A program made the translations under genes and the position numbers. Below are positions 32,031 through 38,980 of a stretch of DNA of 42,845 bases, piece after piece (the first letter of the stretch is position 1; each line of letters starts with the position of its first letter). Under the pieces are notes generated by a model, which did no database searches, was not told the origin of the DNA, and saw only the letters and a list, made by a program, of their open reading frames with translations. The DNA lies in contig JACQFL010000030.1 in NCBI GenBank assembly GCA_016200085.1, positions 1 to 42,845 on the forward strand, in the 5' to 3' direction. This stretch comes from Candidatus Rokuibacteriota bacterium. GTDB lineage: Bacteria; Methylomirabilota; Methylomirabilia; Rokubacteriales; CSP1-6.

Positions 32031-32597
32031 GTGCTCGTCCTGCTCTCGTCGTTCGTGGTGGTCGCCCTCGCCGAGATGGGCGACAAGACCCAGCTCATCG
32101 CCTTCGCGCTCGCCTCGCGCTTCCGTCGCGGATGGGTCGTCATGCTCGGCATCCTCATCGCGACGCTCGTCAATCACGGGCTGGCCTCGTCGCTCGGGGT
32201 GCTCATCGCGAGCCAGGTCCCCGAGACGGCGCTGAAGTGGGGTCTCGCTCTGGGCTTCCTCGCCTTCGGGGTCTGGACGCTCTTCCCCGATCGCATCACC
32301 GCGCCCCAGGGCCGGCAGCGCTGGGGGCCGCTGGCCACCACGATCGTGGTCTTCTTCCTGGCCGAGATGGGGGACAAGACCCAGCTCGCCACCGTGGCCC
32401 TCGGCGCCCGCTTCCGGGCACCGGTGGCGGTGACGATCGGCACCACGCTCGGCATGCTCGCCGCCGACGGGCTCGCCGTCCTCGCGGGCGCCCGCCTGGC
32501 GCACCTGGTGCCGATGCGCCTGATGCGCGCGCTCGCCGCCGCGCTCTTCTTCGCCTTCGGCCTGGCGGCAATCGCGAGCGCCTGGATGGCAGGGTGA
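32031..32597 (+). CDS. TMEM165/GDT1 (UPF0016) family cation transporter
   Basis: 188 residues with six hydrophobic helices arranged as two homologous halves. Each half carries the family signature: LAEMGDKTQL at residues 14-23 and again at 111-120. Characterised bacterial members (MneA/Mnx type) export manganese, eukaryotic GDT1 exchanges Ca/Mn with protons. No yybP-ykoY riboswitch is possible upstream because the previous gene ends one base before the GTG start. Probably an operon with the 65-residue membrane protein. Confidence 0.9.
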   Translation: MLVLLSSFVVVALAEMGDKTQLIAFALASRFRRGWVVMLGILIATLVNHGLASSLGVLIASQVPETALKWGLALGFLAFGVWTLFPDRITAPQGRQRWGPLATTIVVFFLAEMGDKTQLATVALGARFRAPVAVTIGTTLGMLAADGLAVLAGARLAHLVPMRLMRALAAALFFAFGLAAIASAWMAG

Positions 32598-32689
32598 TGT
32601 GAGCCGGCGATCAGTGTGCGCCATAGTTCCAGATTATCCTTGCCCTCGCCGAGGCCGATGGGCCACGTTCGAGCCCGGATCCGCCGGGC

Positions 32690-33313
32690 ATGCTCGCGCT
32701 TTCGACGAGGTCACTTCTTTCTTATCCAGCGGCATCGGTGGTGCTCGTACTCTTGCGTGCGGCCCACGAATCCAACCCAACCGAGGCCGGGCCGGAGCGG
32801 CTCGGCTGGCCCGCGACAAGCGCGTGGCTATTTTCTCCGGTCGTTGGCAACCGAAAGTGGCCCGGTGATCTCTGGGCCGTTGATGCGCGAGGCGAGCTTC
32901 TGATCGTGGAGGCAAAGAGCTGCACACCCGGTCGCCGCTGTGACCCATTCGAAGACTTCGTATGCGCTGGCCGGGGAGCAGTCGAGCCAGCGTCTCCGTC
33001 GGCCCGGGCTGATTCTCTGCGTGAGCGCTGGTCGAAGCTCTTGGAGCGCGAGCGCGAGTTTATCAGGCAGCACGCCAACGAACTCGGAGCCGGAGCATCG
33101 CTCCATGGCTGCTACCCCGGAGTCGTGCCCTACTCGCGTCACCGCGCCCAGGTGCAGCGATGGCGTCACGTGTACGTAGAGCGCATCGCGCCGTGGCTTG
33201 ATAGTCCAGATTATTCGGGTCAGGTACTTCAGTACCTCCGGAAGGGAGAAGAGAAAGGGCCCCGATCCCAAATGTCGTTGGGCTCGGCGCTACTGTTGAA
33301 GGCACGTCCCTGA
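32690..33313 (+). CDS. Hypothetical protein with PD-(D/E)xK nuclease-like motif
   Basis: 207 residues, not recognised as a named family. PGDLWAVDARGELLIVEAKS contains Asp60, Glu74 and Lys76 with the hydrophobic strand pattern of PD-(D/E)xK nucleases, so a DNA- or RNA-cutting or Holliday-type fold is possible. A helix-rich middle (RERWSKLLEREREFIRQHANEL) follows. Base composition is lower in GC than the neighbours, with more rare-looking codons, suggesting an accessory gene. The N-terminus is uncertain; the ATG at 32690 has only a weak ribosome site. Overlaps the next small gene as CTGA. Confidence 0.6.
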   Translation: MLALSTRSLLSYPAASVVLVLLRAAHESNPTEAGPERLGWPATSAWLFSPVVGNRKWPGDLWAVDARGELLIVEAKSCTPGRRCDPFEDFVCAGRGAVEPASPSARADSLRERWSKLLEREREFIRQHANELGAGASLHGCYPGVVPYSRHRAQVQRWRHVYVERIAPWLDSPDYSGQVLQYLRKGEEKGPRSQMSLGSALLLKARP

Positions 33314-33471
33314 CTCTTAGCGCCAAGGGTCTACGGCGCTATGAGGCGTTGGCTGTCCTCGCCGGAGCCGACCGGGTGCATCTCATCGCCGTCGAGGCAC
33401 GACGGTTGGGCTCCCGGAGAGTGGACCTCGTCTCGCAGCGGGTTGTCGTTCGAGCGTCGAAAGGGCGGTAG
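33310..33471 (+). CDS. Small protein coupled to the PD-(D/E)xK-like gene
   Basis: 53 residues if started at the CTG at 33310, which overlaps the preceding stop as CTGA; there is no ATG, GTG or TTG nearby upstream. The peptide (LTLSAKGLRRYEALAVLAGA, DRVHLIAVEARRLGSRRVDL, VSQRVVVRASKGR) is basic with a plausible helix-strand pattern, perhaps a nucleic-acid-binding partner. No family recognised. Coding status rests on the frame, composition and the recurrence of CTGA junctions in this window. Confidence 0.4.
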   Translation: MTLSAKGLRRYEALAVLAGADRVHLIAVEARRLGSRRVDLVSQRVVVRASKGR

Positions 33472-33516
33472 AGGCTATCGTAAGCCGGCAATACGTGTGA
33501 CAGGAGAGATTCGCGC

Positions 33517-33873
33517 ATGGGTCGCATCATCAGTATTCACGAATATGACCTCAAACTCGGGGTCAACGTCGAGCAATTCGAGCAAGTTCTCCATGACGCC
33601 GAAGCACGCGGTCTGCTGGAACTCCCCGGGCTTGTGGCACATCACTTTGTCAAAGGCGCCAAGGGCGTCCGCTGCGGCGCCTACGCGGCCTTGTGGATCT
33701 ACGAGAGTCGCGAAGCTTGGGAACACCTCTGGGGCACCCCCGAGCATCCGCGGCCCCCTCAGGAGTATCCGGATACCTGGAAGGTCTGGGAGGAAGAACT
33801 TCTCGCTCCGTTTTTGAGGGACCATCCGGATAGGATCAGATTCACAGCCTACGAGGAGTTGACGGGACTGTGA
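33517..33873 (+). CDS. Conserved-looking ABM-like (dimeric alpha/beta barrel) protein
   Basis: 118 residues. The strand-helix-strand pattern (RIISIHEYDLKLGVNVEQFEQV, GLVAHHFVKGAKG, YAALWIYESREAWEHLWG) fits the ferredoxin-like ABM/EthD/Dabb superfamily, whose members are small monooxygenases or stress proteins. The His-His and Trp residues could line a ligand pocket. Function unknown. AGGAGA lies 8 bases before the ATG. Less GC-rich than the main genome. Its 3' end overlaps the convergent toxin remnant by 32 bases. Confidence 0.7.
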   Translation: MGRIISIHEYDLKLGVNVEQFEQVLHDAEARGLLELPGLVAHHFVKGAKGVRCGAYAALWIYESREAWEHLWGTPEHPRPPQEYPDTWKVWEEELLAPFLRDHPDRIRFTAYEELTGL

Positions 33874-34051
33874 CGTGCGCGTGGGGCCGACAGGAACGAA
33901 GGCACAGCTGCGCAAGAAGGTGGTCGTACTGAGCGTGCGTGCCGATCCAGAACCAGGTGATCTCCTCATCCGCCTTCCGCGCGAGTTCCCTGACCTCCGG
34001 TGGCAGCTCACGATACGCCGCCCAGAAGCGCGGCGTCGCGCGAGATCTCAC
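33842..34051 (-). pseudogene. RelE/ParE-family toxin with internal deletion
   Basis: The N-terminal MRSRATPRFWAAYRELPPEV and the C-terminal EEITWFWIGTHAQYDHLLAQ both match, from memory, the two ends of a common RelE/ParE-like toxin subfamily (about 85-90 residues). They are joined directly, so about 40 central residues holding the core beta-sheet and active region are missing in frame. About 20 unrelated residues follow the normal C-terminus before the stop. The GTG start overlaps the antitoxin stop as GTGA. The toxin is presumably inactive. Confidence 0.7.
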
Positions 34052-34266
34052 AGCGTGTCGGCGTCGAATTCCGTCGCTCTGCCGGCTGAGCGGTCAGCCC
34101 GGGTCTCGGCGGCGAGCTTGCTCAGGGCGTCCTGTGAGCCCGCGAACTGGCGCGCCCAGTGTTCGTCGTCCTGAAGCTCATCGAGCAGCCACTGGGCGAT
34201 GCGCTCCTGCTCGTCGGCCGGTAGCGTTGCGAGCTTCGCGATGGCAGTTTCCAGCGCTCGGGTCAT
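34048..34266 (-). CDS. Antitoxin of a RelE/ParE-type toxin-antitoxin pair
   Basis: 72 residues: MTRALETAIAKLATLPADEQ, ERIAQWLLDELQDDEHWARQ, FAGSQDALSKLAAE and an acidic tail. This is the typical helical, acidic antitoxin that precedes RelE/ParE toxins of this subfamily in an operon. It would bind the toxin through its C-terminus. The ATG at 34266 is supported by a promoter with TATGCT 7 bases upstream. It appears intact although the toxin is not. Confidence 0.75.
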   Translation of the reverse strand: MTRALETAIAKLATLPADEQERIAQWLLDELQDDEHWARQFAGSQDALSKLAAETRADRSAGRATEFDADTL

Positions 34267-34273
34267 CACGGGC

Positions 34274-34302
34274 AGCATACAGTTTGCGGCGATACCGCCC
34301 AA
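34274..34302 (-). promoter_or_regulatory. Leaderless promoter of the antitoxin operon
   Basis: On the minus strand TTGGGC (34302-34297), 17-base spacer, TATGCT (34279-34274), 7 bases to the ATG at 34266. A run of eight Cs (34303-34310) lies just upstream. Confidence 0.55.
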
Positions 34303-34377
34303 CCCCCCCCAGTCCATCGGACCGTGGCCGCGTTGCCCGCTCCGCCGGTGACCGCGACGGGCAGGCGATGTCGGGCG

Positions 34378-35445
34378 TCAGCGGCTGGGCTTCACCCAGA
34401 TCCCGCGATCGTGCATCAGCCTGATCTGCCGCCGGATGACCTTCTCGCGGTATTCCTTGTGCTTCATCGGCGCGCGGTTGAGGTAGAGGTTCTTCGGGTA
34501 GATCGGCTTCTCGTAGAGGATCTGGTAGAGCTCGGTGCGGAGGTCCTTGAGCCAGTTGTCCCACTGGGCGCGCGCGCGGTGATCGCGCAGCGCCTCGATG
34601 TCCACCACGCCGCCCACGTACGTCGAGCCCGCCCCGTACTCCTGCTTGCCGACGATCTGGCCCCTGTAGTTGACGATGTACGAGCGGCCGCCGAAGGTGT
34701 CGATCGGCGTGGTCTCCTCGGGGAACAGGTAGTACGTGCCCATGTTCGGCGCGACGATGTACATGTTGTTGTCGAGCGCGCGGGCGCGGCTCTGGATCTC
34801 GAAGATGTCGTTGCCCGTGGCCGGATGCGGGTAGGACGCGCGATAGACCACCTCGGCGCCGTTCAGCGCCAGGGCGCGGGCGTTCTCGGGGTAGGAGCCC
34901 TCGTTGGCCATCATGATGCCGAGCCGGCCGATCTCGGTGTCGACCACCGGCCAGAAGGCGTCCAGGGTGCGGCCGTACTTCTCGACCCACCAGTCGTAGA
35001 CGTCGTGCGGGCAGACGGAGTGCTCGACAGGGAACAGCGGCGAGACCTTGTAATGCTTGAGGATGACCCGCCCGCGCGGGTTGATGACGAAGCCGACGTT
35101 GAAGTAGCGGTCCTTGAGATCCGGGTGGCGCGCCTTGGCCTGCGCCATGACGAAGGCGTTGTACTCCCGGGCGATCTTGCCCAGCTCCTCGGTCTCCTCG
35201 CCCGGGATGTCGATGGCGCACTCCCGGGCGAACTGGACGTGGTCCAGGTCGAGGACCTCGTCGTTGAAGGCCTGCAGCGCGCCCTCCGGGAAGGCGATGA
35301 GCCGCACGGGCAGGTCGAGGGCGGAGAGCCAGGAGGCGGCCTTCACCAGGTGGTGCAGGTGCTCGAGGTTGATCTTGATGTCCTTGCGCTTGCGGATGCC
35401 GCGGACGGTGGGGATCAGGCCGACGGCCGTGTACGGTTTGATCAT
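34378..35445 (-). CDS. Carbon-nitrogen hydrolase (nitrilase) homologue without catalytic cysteine
   Basis: 355 residues of the nitrilase superfamily. Glu54 (IAFPEGALQ) and Lys133 (LKHYKVSP) of the catalytic triad are present. At the nucleophile elbow the sequence is LGIMMANEGSYPENAR: Ala180 stands where Cys is expected (as in ICDDGNYPE of aliphatic amidases). The codon is GCC, so a single base change cannot restore Cys. The C-terminal extension (IYPKNLYLNRAPMKHKEYREK) resembles the amidase branch. Either a pseudoenzyme or an enzyme with different chemistry. GGGAGAGCGAGG upstream gives a good ribosome site, with a TATATC -10 candidate further up. Confidence 0.85.
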   Translation of the reverse strand: MIKPYTAVGLIPTVRGIRKRKDIKINLEHLHHLVKAASWLSALDLPVRLIAFPEGALQAFNDEVLDLDHVQFARECAIDIPGEETEELGKIAREYNAFVMAQAKARHPDLKDRYFNVGFVINPRGRVILKHYKVSPLFPVEHSVCPHDVYDWWVEKYGRTLDAFWPVVDTEIGRLGIMMANEGSYPENARALALNGAEVVYRASYPHPATGNDIFEIQSRARALDNNMYIVAPNMGTYYLFPEETTPIDTFGGRSYIVNYRGQIVGKQEYGAGSTYVGGVVDIEALRDHRARAQWDNWLKDLRTELYQILYEKPIYPKNLYLNRAPMKHKEYREKVIRRQIRLMHDRGIWVKPSR

Positions 35446-35521
35446 CGCCTCGCTCTCCCGTGTCTCAGATATAGTCGTCCAGGGTCAGGATGGTCACCAT
35501 CGTGGACCAGGCTGGTCGATC

Positions 35522-35767
35522 TCAGCGCCACGCCTGCCGCTCGCGTTCGACGTACCGGGACGCATCGCCGCGCCGGCGGGTCCACGTGCCACGGGTCAGG
35601 CCGCGCGTGCTCTTCGCATAGGCCCTCGGGCTGGTAATCACGAGCCGGCCTCCGTCGACCCAGATGAGGACCTGATCACCATCCCCGATGCCGAGCGCCT
35701 CGCGCATGCGCTTGGGGATCACGATCTGTCCTTTCCGGCTGACTCTTACCGATGTCGGTGTGGTCAT
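35522..35767 (-). CDS. AbrB/MazE (SpoVT-AbrB) family DNA-binding protein, orphan VapB-like antitoxin
   Basis: 81 residues. The swapped-hairpin AbrB fold is clear in SVRVSRKGQIVIPKRMREALGI and GDQVLIWVDGGRLVITSP. The C-terminal tail ending YVERERQAWR resembles VapB antitoxins that neutralise PIN-domain VapC toxins. No toxin gene follows: only 76 bases separate it from the nitrilase homologue. It may be a solitary regulator or the remnant of a lost VapBC pair. Divergent from the methyltransferase across 116 bases. Confidence 0.85.
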   Translation of the reverse strand: MTTPTSVRVSRKGQIVIPKRMREALGIGDGDQVLIWVDGGRLVITSPRAYAKSTRGLTRGTWTRRRGDASRYVERERQAWR

Positions 35768-35845
35768 ACGTCATGCGTCCGCCAAGAACATACCGCAAAA
35801 GGCGTACCGCGGGCCGCCCTCGCCCGCCGACCACCCGGCAGCGAT

Positions 35846-35875
35846 TTGATGCGTGTCGTGCTCTTCTGCTACGGT
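35846..35875 (+). promoter_or_regulatory. Leaderless promoter of the methyltransferase
   Basis: TTGATG (35846-35851), 18-base spacer, TACGGT (35870-35875), 8 bases to the GTG at 35884. Confidence 0.5.
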
Positions 35876-35883
35876 CGGCTGCC

Positions 35884-36726
35884 GTGACAGATCTGGACGA
35901 CGTCGATGCCACTGCGGCGGGGTTCGGCGATCTCTACGACGAGCTGCCGCTGTGGTCGGCGCCGTTCGGCTTGATGCTGCTCGACCGCGTGCCCGTCGCG
36001 CGGGGGCTCACCATCCTGGACGTCGGGGCGGGCACGGGCTTCCTGACCGTGGAGCTCGCGCAGCGCTGCGGCCCCGACGCGCGGATCATCGCCGTCGACC
36101 CGTGGCCGGCCGCGATGCGGCGCCTGCGGCGCAAGCTCGAGCACCTCCGCCTCGACAACGTCGTGTTGCTGGAGCAGGACGCGGCCTCGCTCGCGCTTCC
36201 CGAGGCGTCGGTCGACGTCGTCGTCTCGAACCTCGGCGTCAACAACTTCGAGAACGCCGGGGCCGTGCTGGGGGCGTGCTACCGGGCGGCGAAGCCCGGG
36301 GCGAGGCTGCTGCTGACCACGAACCTCGCCGGCCACATGGCCGAGCTCTACGAGGTGTACCGCGCCACCCTCGTCGAGCTCGGCCAGAGCGACCGGCTGG
36401 CGGCGCTCGAGGCGCACGTGGAGCGCCGCGGCACTGTCGACTCGATCACGCAACTGCTCGGCCGCGCGGGCTTCGAGGTGGTCGACGTGGTCACCGGCTC
36501 GTTCCGGATGCGCTTCGCCGACGGCACGGCCCTGCTGCGCCACTACTTCGTGCGCCTCGGCTTCGTCGCCGGATGGAAGGCGGTCGCGGCGCCCGCGATG
36601 GTCGAGGAGACCTTCGCGGCCCTCGAGCGAAATCTCGACGCCGTCGCCACCGCGCGCGGCGAGCTGGCGTTGACCATCCCGATGGCGTGCTTCGAGGCCC
36701 GGAAGGCGACGGCGGCCGGCCCGTGA
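35884..36726 (+). CDS. SAM-dependent class I methyltransferase
   Basis: 280 residues with the Rossmann-like fold: motif I LDVGAGTGFLTVELA (about 45-59), acidic loop VDPWPAAMRR (motif II), motif III-like DAASLALPEASVDVVVSNLGV and LGACYRAAKPGARLLLTTNLA. This resembles UbiE/ArsM-type small-molecule methyltransferases. The C-terminal 80 residues are unrecognised. The start GTG (VTDLDDVDATAAGFG) follows from the promoter at 35846-35875 and lacks a Shine-Dalgarno. The next gene starts 37 bases downstream, so the two may form an operon. Confidence 0.85.
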   Translation: MTDLDDVDATAAGFGDLYDELPLWSAPFGLMLLDRVPVARGLTILDVGAGTGFLTVELAQRCGPDARIIAVDPWPAAMRRLRRKLEHLRLDNVVLLEQDAASLALPEASVDVVVSNLGVNNFENAGAVLGACYRAAKPGARLLLTTNLAGHMAELYEVYRATLVELGQSDRLAALEAHVERRGTVDSITQLLGRAGFEVVDVVTGSFRMRFADGTALLRHYFVRLGFVAGWKAVAAPAMVEETFAALERNLDAVATARGELALTIPMACFEARKATAAGP

Positions 36727-36763
36727 GATCGCCGGGACCGCGCCGAGCCCGGGGAGGGGAGGG

Positions 36764-37783
36764 ATGAGCCGCCCGCGCATCGCCGTGTCCGTGATGCCGC
36801 TCGACAACCGTCGCGACGCGCTCATGGCCCTCGCCGAGACGGCCGAGCGCGTGGGCTACGACGCCTTCTGGCTTCCGGAGACCTGGGCCTTCGATACCAC
36901 GATCCTGCTCGCGGAGGCGGCGACGCGCACGAGGCGGATCGAGCTTGGCACGGGCATCCTCGGGGTCTGGAACCGCAGCGCGGCGACGATCGCGATGGCG
37001 GCGGCCTCGCTGCAGGCGCTCTCGGGCGGACGCTTCGTCCTCGGCCTGGGCGCGAGCACGCCGCAGCTCGTGGAGGGCCTCCACGACGTGCGCTTCGAGG
37101 CGCCCCTGGGCCGCGTGCGACGCACCATCAGCCAGGTGCGCGCGTTGCTGGCGGGTGACCGGGTGCCGCTCGCGGTGACGACGGGCGCGCGCGCGCTGCG
37201 GCTCAACGTGCCGAAGCTCGCCGCGCCGCCACCGATCCACCTCGCGGCCATCGGGGACGCCGCCGTGCGGCTGGCGGGCGAGATCGCCGACGGGTGGATC
37301 CCGTTCCTCTACCCGCTGTGCAGCCTGCCCGGCGGCGTGGCGTTGCTCCGCGAGGGCGCGGCGCGCGGTGGTCACGCCGATCGCGTCCCCCCGATCCACG
37401 TGTCCACGCCGGCCGTCGTCACCGGGGACCCCGACCGGGCCCGCGCCGGCGCCGCCTGGTTCGTGTCGTTCTACGTCGTGAGCATGGGCACGTTCTACCG
37501 CGACACGCTCGTGCGCCATGGCTTCGGCAAGGCGGTCGCGGCGGTGCTCGCGGCCAACGCGCCGAAGTTCCAGGGCGCGGTGCCCGCCGAGGCCGAGGAT
37601 CTGCTCGAGCAGCTGGTCGTCTACGGGACGCCCGCGGAGGCGCGCCGCCGTCTCGCGCGCTGGCACGCCGCCGGTGCGGCGACCGTCGCGCTGCTGCTCG
37701 CGCCCAACCTCTCGCGCCCGGAGATGGAGGACACGCTGGAGGCCTTCCGGCCGGTGCTAGAATCGCCCATCGCCTCGGCGTGA
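36764..37783 (+). CDS. LLM-class flavin-dependent oxidoreductase
   Basis: 339 residues of the bacterial luciferase-like (TIM-barrel) family. AETAERVGYDAFWLPETWAFD, RRIELGTGILGVWNRSAATIAM, GRFVLGLGASTPQLVEGLH and GEIADGWIPFLY are typical F420/FMN-binding barrel segments of the methylene-tetrahydromethanopterin reductase-like group. The substrate is unknown. A strong ribosome site GGGGAGGG lies immediately before the ATG. Followed after 11 bases by the MtaA-like gene, so both are likely in one transcript. Confidence 0.9.
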   Translation: MSRPRIAVSVMPLDNRRDALMALAETAERVGYDAFWLPETWAFDTTILLAEAATRTRRIELGTGILGVWNRSAATIAMAAASLQALSGGRFVLGLGASTPQLVEGLHDVRFEAPLGRVRRTISQVRALLAGDRVPLAVTTGARALRLNVPKLAAPPPIHLAAIGDAAVRLAGEIADGWIPFLYPLCSLPGGVALLREGAARGGHADRVPPIHVSTPAVVTGDPDRARAGAAWFVSFYVVSMGTFYRDTLVRHGFGKAVAAVLAANAPKFQGAVPAEAEDLLEQLVVYGTPAEARRRLARWHAAGAATVALLLAPNLSRPEMEDTLEAFRPVLESPIASA

Positions 37784-37794
37784 GGAGAGCAGCC

Positions 37795-38874
37795 ATGGCA
37801 GAGGGCCAGATCACGGCGCGGGACCGGGTGGTGGCGGCCTACAAGGGGCAGTTCGCCGATCGCGTGCCGGCCTATCCGATCGCCGGCTCCTTCGCGGGCT
37901 GCCTCGACGGGCTCACCATCGAGGAGTACTGCACGAATCCCCGGAAGGCCGTCAAGGCCATGCTCAACTACTACGAGCGCTTCCAGCCCGACATCATGAT
38001 CGCGTTCAACGACCTCGCCAAGGAGGCGGAGGCGATCGGCTGCCGGGTGAAGTACTCCGACTACGTCGTCCCCTCGATCGACCGGCACGTCCTGCAGGAC
38101 GACAAGGGCCTGCTCGCGAAGCTGGAGATCCCCGATCCGCGCACGGCCGGCCGGCTGCCGGCGTTCCTGGAGCAGTGCGAGGCGCTGTCGGCGGCGAAGG
38201 TGCCGAGCCCGCTGGGCTCCGTCAACGTCGGGCCGTGGACGATCGCGATGCTCATGCGCAATCCCGAGCTGCTCTGCCTGGACACCATCGACGATCCCGC
38301 GTTCGTCCACGACCTCATGCGGTTCGCCACCGAGTACGCCAAGCGGGTGGGCGACGCGGTCATCGGCACGAAGATCGGGCTCAGCTACTCGGATCCCACC
38401 GCTTCCTGTTCCCTCGTCGGCCCCGACACCTACCGCGAGTTCATCAAGCCGTATCACGAGGACCTGGTCCAGTACTTCAAGGCCAAGAAGGTGGGCACCA
38501 CCGTCCACATCTGCGGCACCACGCACCAGATTCACGAGGACCTGGTCGACGTCGGCTTCGTGGCGATCACCATCGACCTCGACCAGCAGGCCGATCCCAC
38601 TCTCTACGTCGACCAGCTCGACAAGCTCGTCACCCTGGGCAACGCGCGCGGGGTGGTCGCCATCGGCAACGTGGACGTGACCATCTTCGAGCGCGCCACG
38701 AAGGAGGAGATCGAGGCCGAGGTGCGCCGCTGCATCGACACCGTCGGCGCGCGCTCGCGCTTCGTGCTCTCGACCTCCTGCGAGCTGCCGCCCCGCGCGA
38801 ACCCCGACTGTGTGAAGTGGATGATGGACGCCGCCCGCGAGTACGGGCGCTACGACCGCATCCTCGCGCGCTGA
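37795..38874 (+). CDS. Uroporphyrinogen decarboxylase/corrinoid methyltransferase (MtaA/CmuA)-family protein
   Basis: 359 residues with the UroD fold. The zinc site of MtaA/CmuA methyltransferases is present as His238-x-Cys240 (TVHICGTTHQIH) and Cys329 (STSCELPPRANPD), which argues for methyl transfer from a corrinoid protein to a thiol or cofactor rather than heme synthesis. The N-terminus RVVAAYKGQFADRVPAYPI is also typical. No corrinoid protein gene lies in the window, so the methyl donor is unknown. GAGGAGAG lies 6 bases before the ATG. A TAGAAT hexamer inside the end of the previous gene could provide an extra promoter. Confidence 0.87.
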   Translation: MAEGQITARDRVVAAYKGQFADRVPAYPIAGSFAGCLDGLTIEEYCTNPRKAVKAMLNYYERFQPDIMIAFNDLAKEAEAIGCRVKYSDYVVPSIDRHVLQDDKGLLAKLEIPDPRTAGRLPAFLEQCEALSAAKVPSPLGSVNVGPWTIAMLMRNPELLCLDTIDDPAFVHDLMRFATEYAKRVGDAVIGTKIGLSYSDPTASCSLVGPDTYREFIKPYHEDLVQYFKAKKVGTTVHICGTTHQIHEDLVDVGFVAITIDLDQQADPTLYVDQLDKLVTLGNARGVVAIGNVDVTIFERATKEEIEAEVRRCIDTVGARSRFVLSTSCELPPRANPDCVKWMMDAAREYGRYDRILAR

Positions 38875-38980
38875 GGCCGGGCGCGGTCTGGGCCTCGACG
38901 GCGGCGGCCCACGCTCGGCCTCCGTCGGTCACCACCTGGCCTGCTGGTGCCCGCGGGTCGGGCAGCGCGTCTCCGGCGGC

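Noticed and set aside
32031..32597. Manganese riboswitch (yybP-ykoY) for the GDT1 transporter
   Set aside because: There is only one base between the previous stop and the start codon, leaving no room for a leader.
34303..34310. Run of eight Cs as a phase-variation tract
   Set aside because: It lies upstream of the -35 of the antitoxin promoter, and a single short homopolymer in GC-rich DNA is weak evidence.
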